A program made the translations under genes and the position numbers. The notes beneath the pieces are model-generated. The model was given only the letters and a program-made list of their open reading frames with translations, was not told the origin of the DNA and did no database searches. From the NCBI GenBank assembly GCA_021647375.1, contig JAKIUV010000103.1, forward strand, positions 1-7,465: a stretch of DNA of 7,465 nt. Direction: 5' to 3'. Each line of letters starts with the position of its first letter. Within the stretch, counting starts at the first letter, position 1. The stretch comes from Robiginitomaculum sp. (GTDB lineage: Bacteria; Pseudomonadota; Alphaproteobacteria; Caulobacterales; Maricaulaceae). Shown here one piece after another: positions 1 to 6,279 of the stretch.

Positions 1-707
1 CGCTTGGCAATGATACGGCGCATCCCGTCCAGCGGTTCCAAGTCATAACTACCAACCGGAATGCCCATTTTCTCAAGATAATCCGCACCCCCGCCGCGCA
101 AGGGGCCGAGTTCTGTTGTTGCGGCTTCGGGGGTTGGTGCGGTTGCAGTGACAGGCGCAGGAGCAACTTGCGCATTCTCAACATCAATTTTGATAATCCG
201 CCCATTCGGGCCGGAGCCAGCAATAGCGGATAAATCCAACCCTTTTTCTTTGGCAATGCGTTTTGCGAGGGGGGAAGCTTTTATTCTATCACCCGCAGGT
301 GCAGTATCCACAACACTCCGCTCATCCTCGCCCCCAATTTGAGAGCTATGACCGGGACCTTTCTCGTCTTGCCGTGCTGGTTCAGGCGGCGTGACAACAG
401 GCTCAGGAACCGCAGCTGAAACACCCCCCCCAACAACATACCCGTCCATCACCGACGCATCTTCACCGTCTTCGAGCAGCACAGCAATCGGCGCGTTGAC
501 TTTAACACCCGCCGAACCCTCTGCCACCAATATCTTGACCAAGACACCCTCTTCCACGGCTTCGATCTCCATGGTGGCTTTGTCGGTCTCAATCTCGGCC
601 AATACATCACCAGAGGAAACTTCGTCCCCCTCGGCAACCAACCACTTAGTCAGATTCCCCTCTTCCATGGTCGGGGATAAAGCAGGCATAAGGATTTCAA
701 TTGGCAT
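1..707 (-). CDS. pdhC: Pyruvate dehydrogenase E2, dihydrolipoamide acetyltransferase (3' end outside window)
   Basis: E2 core subunit; it moves the acetyl group from the lipoyl arm to CoA in the cytoplasmic pyruvate dehydrogenase complex. The 235 visible codons show one lipoyl domain (about residues 1-80) with the lipoyl lysine K43 in ETDKATME, a Pro/Glu/Ala/Gly-rich linker (about 90-140), a peripheral subunit-binding domain (about 142-177; KASPLAKRIAKEKGLDL and GSGPNGRI) and, after a second linker, the first residues of the catalytic domain (LDGMRRIIAK). The acyltransferase domain and its HxxxD motif lie beyond base 1. The ATG at 707 is chosen because it begins the complete lipoyl domain and has GGGAGG (717-722) 9 nt upstream. 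A run of eight C on the plus strand (424-431) encodes three glycines in the linker; the frame stays open through it. A degenerate copy of this gene's first codons lies 163 bp upstream. Confidence 0.96.
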   Translation of the reverse strand, partial: MPIEILMPALSPTMEEGNLTKWLVAEGDEVSSGDVLAEIETDKATMEIEAVEEGVLVKILVAEGSAGVKVNAPIAVLLEDGEDASVMDGYVVGGGVSAAVPEPVVTPPEPARQDEKGPGHSSQIGGEDERSVVDTAPAGDRIKASPLAKRIAKEKGLDLSAIAGSGPNGRIIKIDVENAQVAPAPVTATAPTPEAATTELGPLRGGGADYLEKMGIPVGSYDLEPLDGMRRIIAK

Positions 708-716
708 GACTTATTT

Positions 717-722
717 CCTCCC
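717..722 (-). promoter_or_regulatory. Ribosome binding site of pdhC
   Basis: GGGAGG on the minus strand, 9 nt before the ATG at 707. It lies between the palindromic element and the gene, so pdhC has regained its own good ribosome site after the element. This contrasts with pdhB, whose present start has only a run of G. Confidence 0.6.
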
Positions 723-726
723 GAGT

Positions 727-820
727 CCGCTCATACCTGCGTATGCAGGTATCCATCGACGCAGGTGCGGCGCACACCGATAGCCCGGCAATAGACCCCT
801 GCATCCGCAGGGGTGAGCGG
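727..820. repeat. Palindromic three-hairpin element before pdhC
   Basis: The 94-bp unit is bounded by inverted ends CCGCTCA (727-733) and TGAGCGG (814-820). Each end is itself a hairpin: stem 733-740/745-752 (ATACCTGC, loop GTAT) and stem 795-802/807-814 (ACCCCTGC, loop ATCC). A small hairpin sits between them (GTGC-GGC-GCAC, 765-775). The overall plan and end sequence match the element at 2727-2828, though the interiors differ. The hairpins resemble the widespread proteobacterial palindromes that encode WIPAFAGM-like peptides when translated. No transposase is present, so any mobility would depend on another gene. Confidence 0.8.
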
Positions 821-859
821 GGTGTTGGGGTGGTTGGTTGCAAAGCAGACATCAGGATT

Positions 860-1318
860 TCAATGGGCATTTAACATCTCTTCAGGATATAGAAGTGTGG
901 ACTGAATTATTGAAGTAGTTTTCTCTAAACATCTTTCTGCTTGAAATAGTAATTTTTTTCCATTTGCAGTTTCGTAATTTCGAGCCTGCAAAAGCAAATC
1001 AACGCTGTATAGATAAGCAATCAATAGGCCACCAGCAACCCAACGATCCTTGCCATGTTTAAATTCATTTTTTATGATATAATTATCGGCACCAGCAATC
1101 CTTGCCCTTGGAATTTTATCAGCCAACTCTATTAAATAATCGCTCATTTCTCTTGAGCGAATGAATTCGAACGACGCACCTCCACTTAACGGGCCTATAT
1201 ACTTATCCAATCCAGAAATAATATTTTGTACAAGGGCAAGTTTATTTTCGTCCCGCCTCCAGCGTTTTTCATAATCCTTAACATATTTGGATATTATCAT
1301 ACGTGTCATTAACTTCAT
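860..1318 (-). CDS. Unknown 152-residue protein inside the pdh operon
   Basis: I do not recognise this protein. It is mainly charged and helical, with an N-terminal Lys/Arg-rich stretch (YVKDYEKRWRRDENK), a middle part with RSREMSDYLIELADKIP, and a helical C-terminal half around YLYSVDLLLQARNYE and FQAERCLEKTTSIIQ. There is no signal peptide or clear membrane segment. The ATG at 1318 is preferred over TTG at 1327: it overlaps the pdhB stop as ATGA and has AAGGGGG (1329-1335) 10 nt upstream. The stop TGA (860-862) lies 11 nt into the duplicated pdhC start. The gene is visibly more AT-rich than pdhA and pdhB, suggesting transfer, yet its end overlaps suggest co-translation with the operon. Alphaproteobacterial pdhB and pdhC are usually adjacent, so its position is unusual. 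It could be a foreign insertion or a lineage-specific accessory factor. Confidence 0.7.
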   Translation of the reverse strand: MKLMTRMIISKYVKDYEKRWRRDENKLALVQNIISGLDKYIGPLSGGASFEFIRSREMSDYLIELADKIPRARIAGADNYIIKNEFKHGKDRWVAGGLLIAYLYSVDLLLQARNYETANGKKLLFQAERCLEKTTSIIQSTLLYPEEMLNAH

Positions 1319-2709
1319 TTGTAACAAACCCCCTTAGCCGCAACCACAACGTCCTGCGCATTTGGCAAACTCAGGGCTTCCAGATTCCCTGCATAGGGCA
1401 GCGGCACGTCTTTTTGGAATACCCTTGCTGGTGGGGCGTCTAGGTAATCGAAAGCCTCATCAATAACGCGGGCGACGATTTCTGCGCCTATGCCGGATTG
1501 GCCCCAGCCTTCTTCGGCGCAGACGATACGGTTGGTTTTTTTGACGGACTTGATAATCGTGTCGCTGTCTAGGGGGCGGATGGTGCGCAGGTCTATGACT
1601 TCGGCGGAAATGCCTTCGCCCGCCAGAATATCGGCGGCTTCGAGGGCGCGGCCTACCATGCGGGAATGTGCCGTGATAGTGACGTCTGAACCCACACGCC
1701 GCACCAGAGCTTTGCCGATTGGCACTAGATAATCGTCCAAGTCCGGAACATCCATAATCTCGCCGTACATCATTTCATGTTCCAAAAACACGACGGGGTT
1801 CGGGTCGCGAATGGCGGATTTTAGCAGGCCTTTGGCGTCCGCAGCATCATAAGGCGCAACGACTTTCAGACCCGGCACATTGGCGTACCAGCTGGAATAA
1901 TCATGAGAATGCTGCGCGCCAACCCGGCTAGCCGCACCGTTAGGCCCGCGAAAGACGATAGGGCAGCGCATTTGCCCACCGGACATATAGAGCGTCTTGG
2001 CGGCAGAATTTATAATATGATCAATAGCTTGCATGGCAAAGTTCCAGGTCATAAATTCGACAATTGGCCGCAATCCGCCCATAGCCGCCCCGACCCCGAT
2101 ACCGGCAAAGCCGTGTTCAGTAATCGGCGTATCAATCACCCGTTTATCGCCAAATTCTTGCAACAGTTCGCGGGTGACTTTGTAGGCACCTTGATATTCG
2201 GCTACCTCCTCACCCATAATAAACACACGCTCATCCCGGCGCATTTCTTCGGCCATGGCATCACGCAACGCATCACGGACACTGGTTTCGACCATGGCGG
2301 TGCCAGCGGGTACGTCTATTTCTACAGGTGCGGATTGTACAGGGGCAGCGGCGGGTTCCGGTATTGGCTCTGGTTTGCTTGCAACAGGTTCTGGCGCAGG
2401 TGTAGGCGGTGTAGTAGCAGTCTCACTCGATATTTCTTTGGGCGCAAAAAGCACTTCAACCCCCTCACCGTCTTCAAGCAATTGCAAAATAACCGTGCCA
2501 ACCGCTACATTCTGTGTGCCCTCAGCCACCAGAATCTTGCCAACCACTCCCTCGTCAATGGCCTCAACTTCCATAGTGGCTTTGTCGGTCTCGATCTCCG
2601 CCAGCATGTCGCCAGATTTTACCGCGTCCCCCTCCTTGACCAGCCATTTAGTCAAAGTCCCCTCCTCCATGGTCGGTGACAGGGCGGGCATTTGAATATC
2701 AATAGCCAT
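1315..2709 (-). CDS. pdhB: Pyruvate dehydrogenase E1 component, beta subunit with N-terminal lipoyl domain
   Basis: With PdhA it forms the ThDP-dependent E1 that decarboxylates pyruvate and acetylates lipoyl groups. The 464 residues comprise a lipoyl domain (about 1-80, lipoyl lysine K43 in ETDKATMEV), a Pro/Ala/Glu linker (about 90-135, with PPTPAPEPVA) and the E1 beta transketolase-type region (about 140-464). Visible E1 beta motifs include MGEEVAEYQGAYKVT, with the glutamate expected to contact ThDP, and DTPITEHGFAGIGVGAAMGG. A lipoyl domain fused to E1 beta is a known alphaproteobacterial trait. The ATG at 2709 begins the complete lipoyl domain, but its upstream sequence is only a G7 run (2714-2720) with a 4-nt gap. 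A degenerate copy of the first codons, with a much better ribosome site, lies 169 bp upstream. The stop overlaps the next gene as ATGA. Confidence 0.97.
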   Translation of the reverse strand: MAIDIQMPALSPTMEEGTLTKWLVKEGDAVKSGDMLAEIETDKATMEVEAIDEGVVGKILVAEGTQNVAVGTVILQLLEDGEGVEVLFAPKEISSETATTPPTPAPEPVASKPEPIPEPAAAPVQSAPVEIDVPAGTAMVETSVRDALRDAMAEEMRRDERVFIMGEEVAEYQGAYKVTRELLQEFGDKRVIDTPITEHGFAGIGVGAAMGGLRPIVEFMTWNFAMQAIDHIINSAAKTLYMSGGQMRCPIVFRGPNGAASRVGAQHSHDYSSWYANVPGLKVVAPYDAADAKGLLKSAIRDPNPVVFLEHEMMYGEIMDVPDLDDYLVPIGKALVRRVGSDVTITAHSRMVGRALEAADILAGEGISAEVIDLRTIRPLDSDTIIKSVKKTNRIVCAEEGWGQSGIGAEIVARVIDEAFDYLDAPPARVFQKDVPLPYAGNLEALSLPNAQDVVVAAKGVCYK

Positions 2710-2878
2710 TATGCCCCCCCACGATACCGCTCATTCCCGCGAAAGCGGGAATCCAGTTTAAACAATTATGTGCGAGCTTTGCTCGCTCTTTATGCGGTGG
2801 ATACCCAGTCGTAGCTGGGTATGAGCGGGCGGAAAGGAAAGTCGAGCTAAGCGCCGGCATTTGAATATCTATACTCAT
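2699..2878 (-). pseudogene. Degenerate copy of the pdhB 5' end, continuing as a 59-codon leader frame
   Basis: The ATG at 2878 overlaps the pdhA stop as ATGA and starts MSIDIQMPALSST, against MAIDIQMPALSPT in real pdhB. The first 30 nt differ at six positions, mostly silent. The frame then leaves the lipoyl sequence, runs through the palindromic element (LNWIPAFAGMSG) and ends at TGA 2699-2701, 11 nt inside pdhB. GGAGGT (2885-2890) lies 6 nt before this ATG, a much better ribosome site than the G run before pdhB. This ATG therefore looks like the original pdhB start, now reduced to a leader. Whether the peptide is made, and whether it passes ribosomes to pdhB, is inference. Confidence 0.65.
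2727..2828. repeat. Palindromic three-hairpin element between pdhA and pdhB
   Basis: The 102-bp unit has ends CCGCTCAT (2727-2734) and ATGAGCGG (2821-2828) in inverted orientation. The left hairpin is ATTCCCGC-GAAA-GCGGGAAT (2733-2752), the middle one GCGAGC-TTT-GCTCGC (2772-2786) and the right one ATACCCAG-TCGTAG-CTGGGTAT (2801-2822). The left hairpin is the familiar proteobacterial palindrome that reads WIPAFAGM on one strand. End sequence, hairpin order and spacing match the element at 727-820, so the two belong to one family. It lies inside the leader frame without creating an in-frame stop. Confidence 0.85.
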
Positions 2879-3861
2879 GCGTCCACCTCCAAAAGCACAT
2901 CTGTATAAAGCTCGGACGGGTCTGGTTCTGGGGAGGTTTTGGCAAACTCTACCGCTTCGGCGACGATTGCTTTGATGTCTTTGTCGATAGCCTTGAGCGC
3001 ATCTAAATCCGCCCATTTTTCCTTGAGCAGTCTATTCTTGGCCATGTCGATCGGGTCGTGTTCTTCGCGCATTTCCGAGACTTCTTCGCGGGTGCGGTAT
3101 TTGGCCGGGTCGGACATAGAATGGCCACGGTAACGATAGGTCATCATCTCCAAAATCATCGGACCTTTGCCAGAACGGGCGTGGGCGGCAGCTTTTTTGG
3201 TGGCGTCGCGCACGGCCAATACGTCCATGCCGTCGACCTGCACGCCTTTAACGCCGAAACTAAGCCCGCGTTTGTACAAATCTTTTTGGGCTGTGGAGCG
3301 CGAAATACTTGTCCCCATGGCGTATTGGTTATTTTCTATGATAAACAATGTCGGCAACTTCCAGAGCTGTGCCATGTTCAGGGCTTCATAGACCTGGCCT
3401 TGATTGGCGGCACCGTCGCCGAAAAATACGGTGCTGATTTTGCCGTTATCGAGATATTTATTAGCCAGCCCAAGCCCGGCACCGATAGGCACTTGCGCCC
3501 CGACAATACCGTGCCCGCCGTAAAAACTTTTCTCGACGCTAAACATGTGCATAGAACCACCCTTGCCGCGCGAATAGCCGCCGCTACGCCCGGTCAGTTC
3601 TGCCATAACCCCGCTGGCACTCATGCCCAAGGCCAGCATATGGCCGTGGTCGCGGTAGGATGTAATCATCTGGTCACCCTCTTTGATAGCCGCATTGACC
3701 CCCGTCACCACAGCTTCTTGGCCTATATAAAGATGGCAGAAGCCCGCAATCAAACCCATGCCGTAAAGCTGCCCGGCCTTTTCTTCGAAACGGCGGATTA
3801 GAAGCATTTCGCGGTATAAATGTAGCAGTTCTTTTTTGCTAGTTTTGGGTTTTGTGGCCAT
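2875..3861 (-). CDS. pdhA: Pyruvate dehydrogenase E1 component, alpha subunit
   Basis: ThDP-binding half of E1, which decarboxylates pyruvate and hands the two-carbon unit to lipoyl groups on PdhB and PdhC. The 328 residues show the E1 alpha start LLHLYREMLLIRRFEEKAGQ (13-32), the region around YRDHGHMLALG (69-79), and the ThDP motif GDGAANQG (148-155) ending at NN (177-178). They also show the conserved loop YRYRGHSMSDPAKYRT (242-257), whose serine matches the phosphorylation-loop serine of mitochondrial E1 alpha. The length is normal for bacterial alpha2beta2-type E1. The ATG at 3861 has AGAGG (3871-3875) 9 nt upstream. The gene follows the septum-initiator gene after 76 bp. Its stop overlaps the leader ATG at 2878 as ATGA, which was probably the original pdhA-pdhB junction. 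Confidence 0.98.
   Translation of the reverse strand: MATKPKTSKKELLHLYREMLLIRRFEEKAGQLYGMGLIAGFCHLYIGQEAVVTGVNAAIKEGDQMITSYRDHGHMLALGMSASGVMAELTGRSGGYSRGKGGSMHMFSVEKSFYGGHGIVGAQVPIGAGLGLANKYLDNGKISTVFFGDGAANQGQVYEALNMAQLWKLPTLFIIENNQYAMGTSISRSTAQKDLYKRGLSFGVKGVQVDGMDVLAVRDATKKAAAHARSGKGPMILEMMTYRYRGHSMSDPAKYRTREEVSEMREEHDPIDMAKNRLLKEKWADLDALKAIDKDIKAIVAEAVEFAKTSPEPDPSELYTDVLLEVDA
2885..2890 (-). promoter_or_regulatory. Strong ribosome binding site inside the pdhA end, serving the leader ATG
   Basis: GGAGGT on the minus strand lies 6 nt before the ATG at 2878, within the last codons of pdhA. It is the best Shine-Dalgarno sequence at this junction, yet it is over 170 nt from the present pdhB start. 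This supports the view that pdhB once began at 2878. Confidence 0.7.
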
Positions 3862-3937
3862 AGTATCAAACCTCTTTAGTTTATATACGAATTACAGGAA
3901 AGCACGGGTTGGCTTCACCCAGTCAATAAACGATATT

Positions 3938-4249
3938 TTAGGGGGTTTCGTCAAGCCAAATAACTATATCATTCGCACCCGAAACATTTAACGTGCGACG
4001 TGCTTCTTCGTCTAACCTGTCTAGGTCAAGATTAGACGCCCGCAATTGCGAAGCCCGTAGTTCAAGGGTTTCACGTTTGGCCTGCAAGCGTGTAATTTCA
4101 GCATTCAGACTCTCGCTGCGTTCGGAGTAATCTGCCCATTTCAAAACACCAAGACTGCCGCCCAATGTGTGATACCCTAAATAGCCATAGGCGATCAACA
4201 AAACCATAAACGGCCAAGACAATCTGATTCTTTTTAGGACACGCGACAT
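3938..4249 (-). CDS. FtsB/DivIC-family septum formation initiator
   Basis: Small bitopic division protein, expected to act with FtsL and FtsQ at the septum. The 103 residues show a short basic cytoplasmic start (RVLKRIR), one membrane helix (about 12-28), a coiled coil (about 40-72, with SLNAEITRLQAKRETLELRASQL) and the typical C-terminal patch DLDRLDEEARRTLN (75-88) followed by DIVIWL. Size and layout fit the family. A gene of this type just upstream of pdhA is a common alphaproteobacterial arrangement, which supports the call. No clear ribosome site is visible before the ATG at 4249. The 64 bp between this gene and the upstream membrane-protein gene show no clear terminator. Confidence 0.88.
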   Translation of the reverse strand: MSRVLKRIRLSWPFMVLLIAYGYLGYHTLGGSLGVLKWADYSERSESLNAEITRLQAKRETLELRASQLRASNLDLDRLDEEARRTLNVSGANDIVIWLDETP

Positions 4250-4313
4250 GGCGGCAATCTAGCGGGTTATGGTTAGCGGGGTGTTAAAATAAAGTGGCGC
4301 ACACCATCTGATT

Positions 4314-6143
4314 TTAAGGATCAACTTCAATTCCTTTTGCGAGAATCACATATCTGAAATCAATACTATCTGATTTTTTTTCATAGGACGCGTAGGTGAT
4401 ATACAGTGTGATTTTGACCTCGATTTCATCATATAAAACCAAATACGGATCGAGATTAATCGTATTACCATCACTATTGACGGGTTGTTCCCGCAACCAC
4501 TTCCAAATATCTTGCTCAGCAACAACAATATTGTTTTCATTATATACTTTCACAGTATCATTAGTGGTTTCCACTCTATAATCACCCATTTTATAATCTT
4601 TGTTTTGCCGCGCGCTTTTCCGGTAAATGTTGTGAAATAGCTGTAGCGAGACATATTCATAGTCAGACACCTTAATCGGTCGTAGTTGGGCAAATGGGTT
4701 ATATTCAAATCGGTCATCACGATCATAGGCATTTGTTCTCGACACGCCCTTCAAGCCGAACCGTTTGTTGACAAAGCTATTATTCCAATAATTTCCTTTG
4801 GCCATTTCCGTTCGAAACTCAGCTTTTTCAGCGTCGGGCACGAATTTCATTATCGGCCTTTGCTTTTTATGGCGCACTAAATACTGTAAAGCCCCCTTGG
4901 CTTTTAGTGCTTGCGCATCATCCGTGATATTTAGGTTAGATAACGGCTTTAATTGCCCTGCATCATTCAACATTTCATTGGAGACGAGCGCAGATTTAAG
5001 CCGGCCTGTTTGGCTATAGGTCGACACACTATCCGCACCCCACGGCCCAATTGAGCCAAGCGCAAGAAGCAAGGCCGCAAATCCCGGAATGATGCGAATA
5101 TCGCGCTTGGCTTCGCTTCGAAATATGAACCAACACGCGATACCAAGCGCCCAGACGGCTGCCAGCACCAGCAAATAACGCTCAATAGTCCAGCCATATT
5201 CGCCAATCCGCACAAAGACCGCATAGACCAACAACAGCGCCGCAGGAATACTGAGCGGGAACCAAAGCTTGGTATACCAGCGCGCCAGCCGCTTTCTCTG
5301 GATAAATGGCGGGTCAAGGATGAGCCAAGTCAGCGCCCCAATGATAAGAAACGGCGTCACCAATGCGGCAATCTCCCCGTCGGGTACGGATTGCGTCAGC
5401 ACTATTTTAACACCGTAAGCCAGCAATATAGCGGCGTAAATAAGCGTCAAAGGTGCCAAAATCCACGCGCCGAGAAACCCGACTGCCTTGGAGATAAAGC
5501 CTGGATTGCGCAGGCTGTCATTATCTTCGTCGTCGTGGCGCGGCAACATGGATAACCACGCCATAGGCGCCAGAAAACCCAACCCGATTGGCAACATCCA
5601 ATCTTCGACAAGACCGCGAATATCAACGCCAAACAATGAACGAAGCGCCCCGGTAATAGCCAATATTCCGAGAACGTATATAATAGACCCTGCCACCGTA
5701 AACAGCACGGCAGTCCATAGTTTATGGGTAAAGTCCCAAACCGCGACATCATCCCTTTTCCTTCGCCAAAATGGTGCATTGCCCAGGAATAATATGCTAG
5801 CACCAATGGCGGCGGGCGTGATAAATGCCATCTGCCTGAAAAAATATCCCAATAACAAGCACGACAAGACCACGACGACCTTAAGAGCAATCGACACCGT
5901 CTTGCCCTTCTTCTCCCTGTTCTGACCCTCACCGTACAAGGTTAATATCACAGACACATAGGCGGCTAAGACAATACCGCCGAGGAGCCGCATCATCATT
6001 TCATTGGACAGACCGCCAAAATTCATCTCTGTGAGAATCACTCCTGTTAGGGCGGCTGCCAGCACTATAGCGAGCGGAAACCGCCTAAATACCGCCTGCG
6101 CATCCGGTACAATACTCTCAACCCACTGTTTTAGCTTGCTCAT
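4314..6143 (-). CDS. DUF4153-like polytopic membrane protein
   Basis: Inner-membrane protein of unknown function. The first about 370 residues hold roughly eleven hydrophobic helices (near 23-40, 52-70, 86-102, 108-124, 143-166, 184-200, 222-250, 260-277, 294-312, 322-342, 351-368), with an acidic loop PRHDDEDNDS (201-210). The following stretch of about 240 residues is hydrophilic, rich in Tyr, Asn, Asp and Lys. The segments RIGEYGWTIERY (312-323) and GPWGADSVSTYSQTGRL (366-382) resemble the DUF4153 family as I remember it. The ATG at 6143 is preferred over ATG at 6155: the GGAGG (6149-6153) that overlaps the earlier ATG sits 5 nt before it, giving 609 residues. It is divergent from the nickel SOD cassette, with a shared upstream region of about 130 bp. 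The family name is from memory of motifs, not a search. Confidence 0.8.
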   Translation of the reverse strand: MSKLKQWVESIVPDAQAVFRRFPLAIVLAAALTGVILTEMNFGGLSNEMMMRLLGGIVLAAYVSVILTLYGEGQNREKKGKTVSIALKVVVVLSCLLLGYFFRQMAFITPAAIGASILFLGNAPFWRRKRDDVAVWDFTHKLWTAVLFTVAGSIIYVLGILAITGALRSLFGVDIRGLVEDWMLPIGLGFLAPMAWLSMLPRHDDEDNDSLRNPGFISKAVGFLGAWILAPLTLIYAAILLAYGVKIVLTQSVPDGEIAALVTPFLIIGALTWLILDPPFIQRKRLARWYTKLWFPLSIPAALLLVYAVFVRIGEYGWTIERYLLVLAAVWALGIACWFIFRSEAKRDIRIIPGFAALLLALGSIGPWGADSVSTYSQTGRLKSALVSNEMLNDAGQLKPLSNLNITDDAQALKAKGALQYLVRHKKQRPIMKFVPDAEKAEFRTEMAKGNYWNNSFVNKRFGLKGVSRTNAYDRDDRFEYNPFAQLRPIKVSDYEYVSLQLFHNIYRKSARQNKDYKMGDYRVETTNDTVKVYNENNIVVAEQDIWKWLREQPVNSDGNTINLDPYLVLYDEIEVKITLYITYASYEKKSDSIDFRYVILAKGIEVDP

Positions 6144-6148
6144 ATGTG

Positions 6149-6153
6149 CCTCC
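6149..6153 (-). promoter_or_regulatory. Ribosome binding site that sets the start of the DUF4153-like gene
   Basis: GGAGG on the minus strand, 5 nt before ATG at 6143. It overlaps the alternative ATG at 6155, so that longer start would lack a ribosome site of its own. Confidence 0.65.
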
Positions 6154-6173
6154 ATGCGATTCGCTATATCATA

Positions 6174-6187
6174 ATAGACTACTCTAT
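6174..6187. promoter_or_regulatory. Short dyad in the divergent region, possible operator
   Basis: ATAGA-CTAC-TCTAT is a perfect 5-bp dyad with a 4-bp spacer, between the divergent DUF4153-like gene and the nickel SOD cassette. It matches no regulator site I know, and 5-bp arms can arise by chance in AT-rich DNA. Confidence 0.2.
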
Positions 6188-6219
6188 GGACATTTGTGAC
6201 GACAAGTGGGCGATTATAT

Positions 6220-6249
6220 TTGTCTTTGCCGTAAATCTGCGCCTATACT
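6220..6249 (+). promoter_or_regulatory. Candidate sigma-70 type promoter of the sodN cassette
   Basis: TTGTCT (6220-6225) and TATACT (6244-6249) are separated by 18 bp; the -10 matches the consensus at five of six positions and the -35 at four. Transcription would start near 6256, about 24 nt before the first gene, whose ribosome site is AGGAG (6267-6271). I see no clear NikR or Nur-type site. Confidence 0.45.
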
Positions 6250-6279
6250 ATTAACAGAAACCAAATAGGAGAACTCTAC

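Larger units (their letters stand above)
697..870 (-). pseudogene. Degenerate copy of the pdhC 5' end, continuing as a 57-codon leader frame
   Basis: From the ATG at 870 the minus strand reads MPIEILMSAL, against MPIEILMPAL for real pdhC at 707. The first 30 nt differ at four positions, three of them synonymous. Similarity then stops and the frame continues through the palindromic element (RMQGSIAGLSVCAAPASMD) to a TGA at 697-699. That stop lies inside the pdhC start sequence ATGCCAATTGA, giving an 11-nt overlap. The lipoyl domain is lost after about ten residues, so the product cannot be a working lipoyl protein. A modest ribosome site (GAAGAG) lies upstream, inside the end of the preceding gene. 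It is either a relic of the former pdhC start or a leader that feeds ribosomes to pdhC; I cannot tell which. Confidence 0.6.

Noticed and set aside
727..820. A CRISPR array or riboswitch as an explanation of the hairpins before pdhC and pdhB.
   Set aside because: There are no regularly spaced identical repeats, and the two units differ inside while sharing palindromic ends. This fits a dispersed palindromic element, not a CRISPR array or a known ligand-binding RNA.
1325..1327. TTG as the start of the unknown gene between pdhB and pdhC.
   Set aside because: The purine-rich ribosome site would be only 1 nt away; ATG at 1318 has proper spacing and an ATGA overlap with pdhB.
1903..2679. Long plus-strand open frames antisense to pdhB and pdhA (1903-2679 and 3058-3801).
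   Set aside because: They lie wholly opposite strongly conserved enzymes, lack recognisable domains and are shadows of the coding strand.
3882..3926. A pdhA promoter made of TTGACT (3926-3921) with TGTAAT (3896-3891) or TATATA (3887-3882) on the minus strand.
   Set aside because: The spacer from TTGACT to TGTAAT is 24 bp, and even longer to TATATA, too long for a sigma-70 promoter. No other -35 fits well, so I do not call a promoter here.
6168..6205. A promoter for the DUF4153-like gene: TTGTCG (6205-6200) with TATTAT or TATGAT near 6176-6168 on the minus strand.
   Set aside because: Spacers of 23 and 26 bp are too long; the -10-like hexamers alone are not enough in AT-rich DNA.
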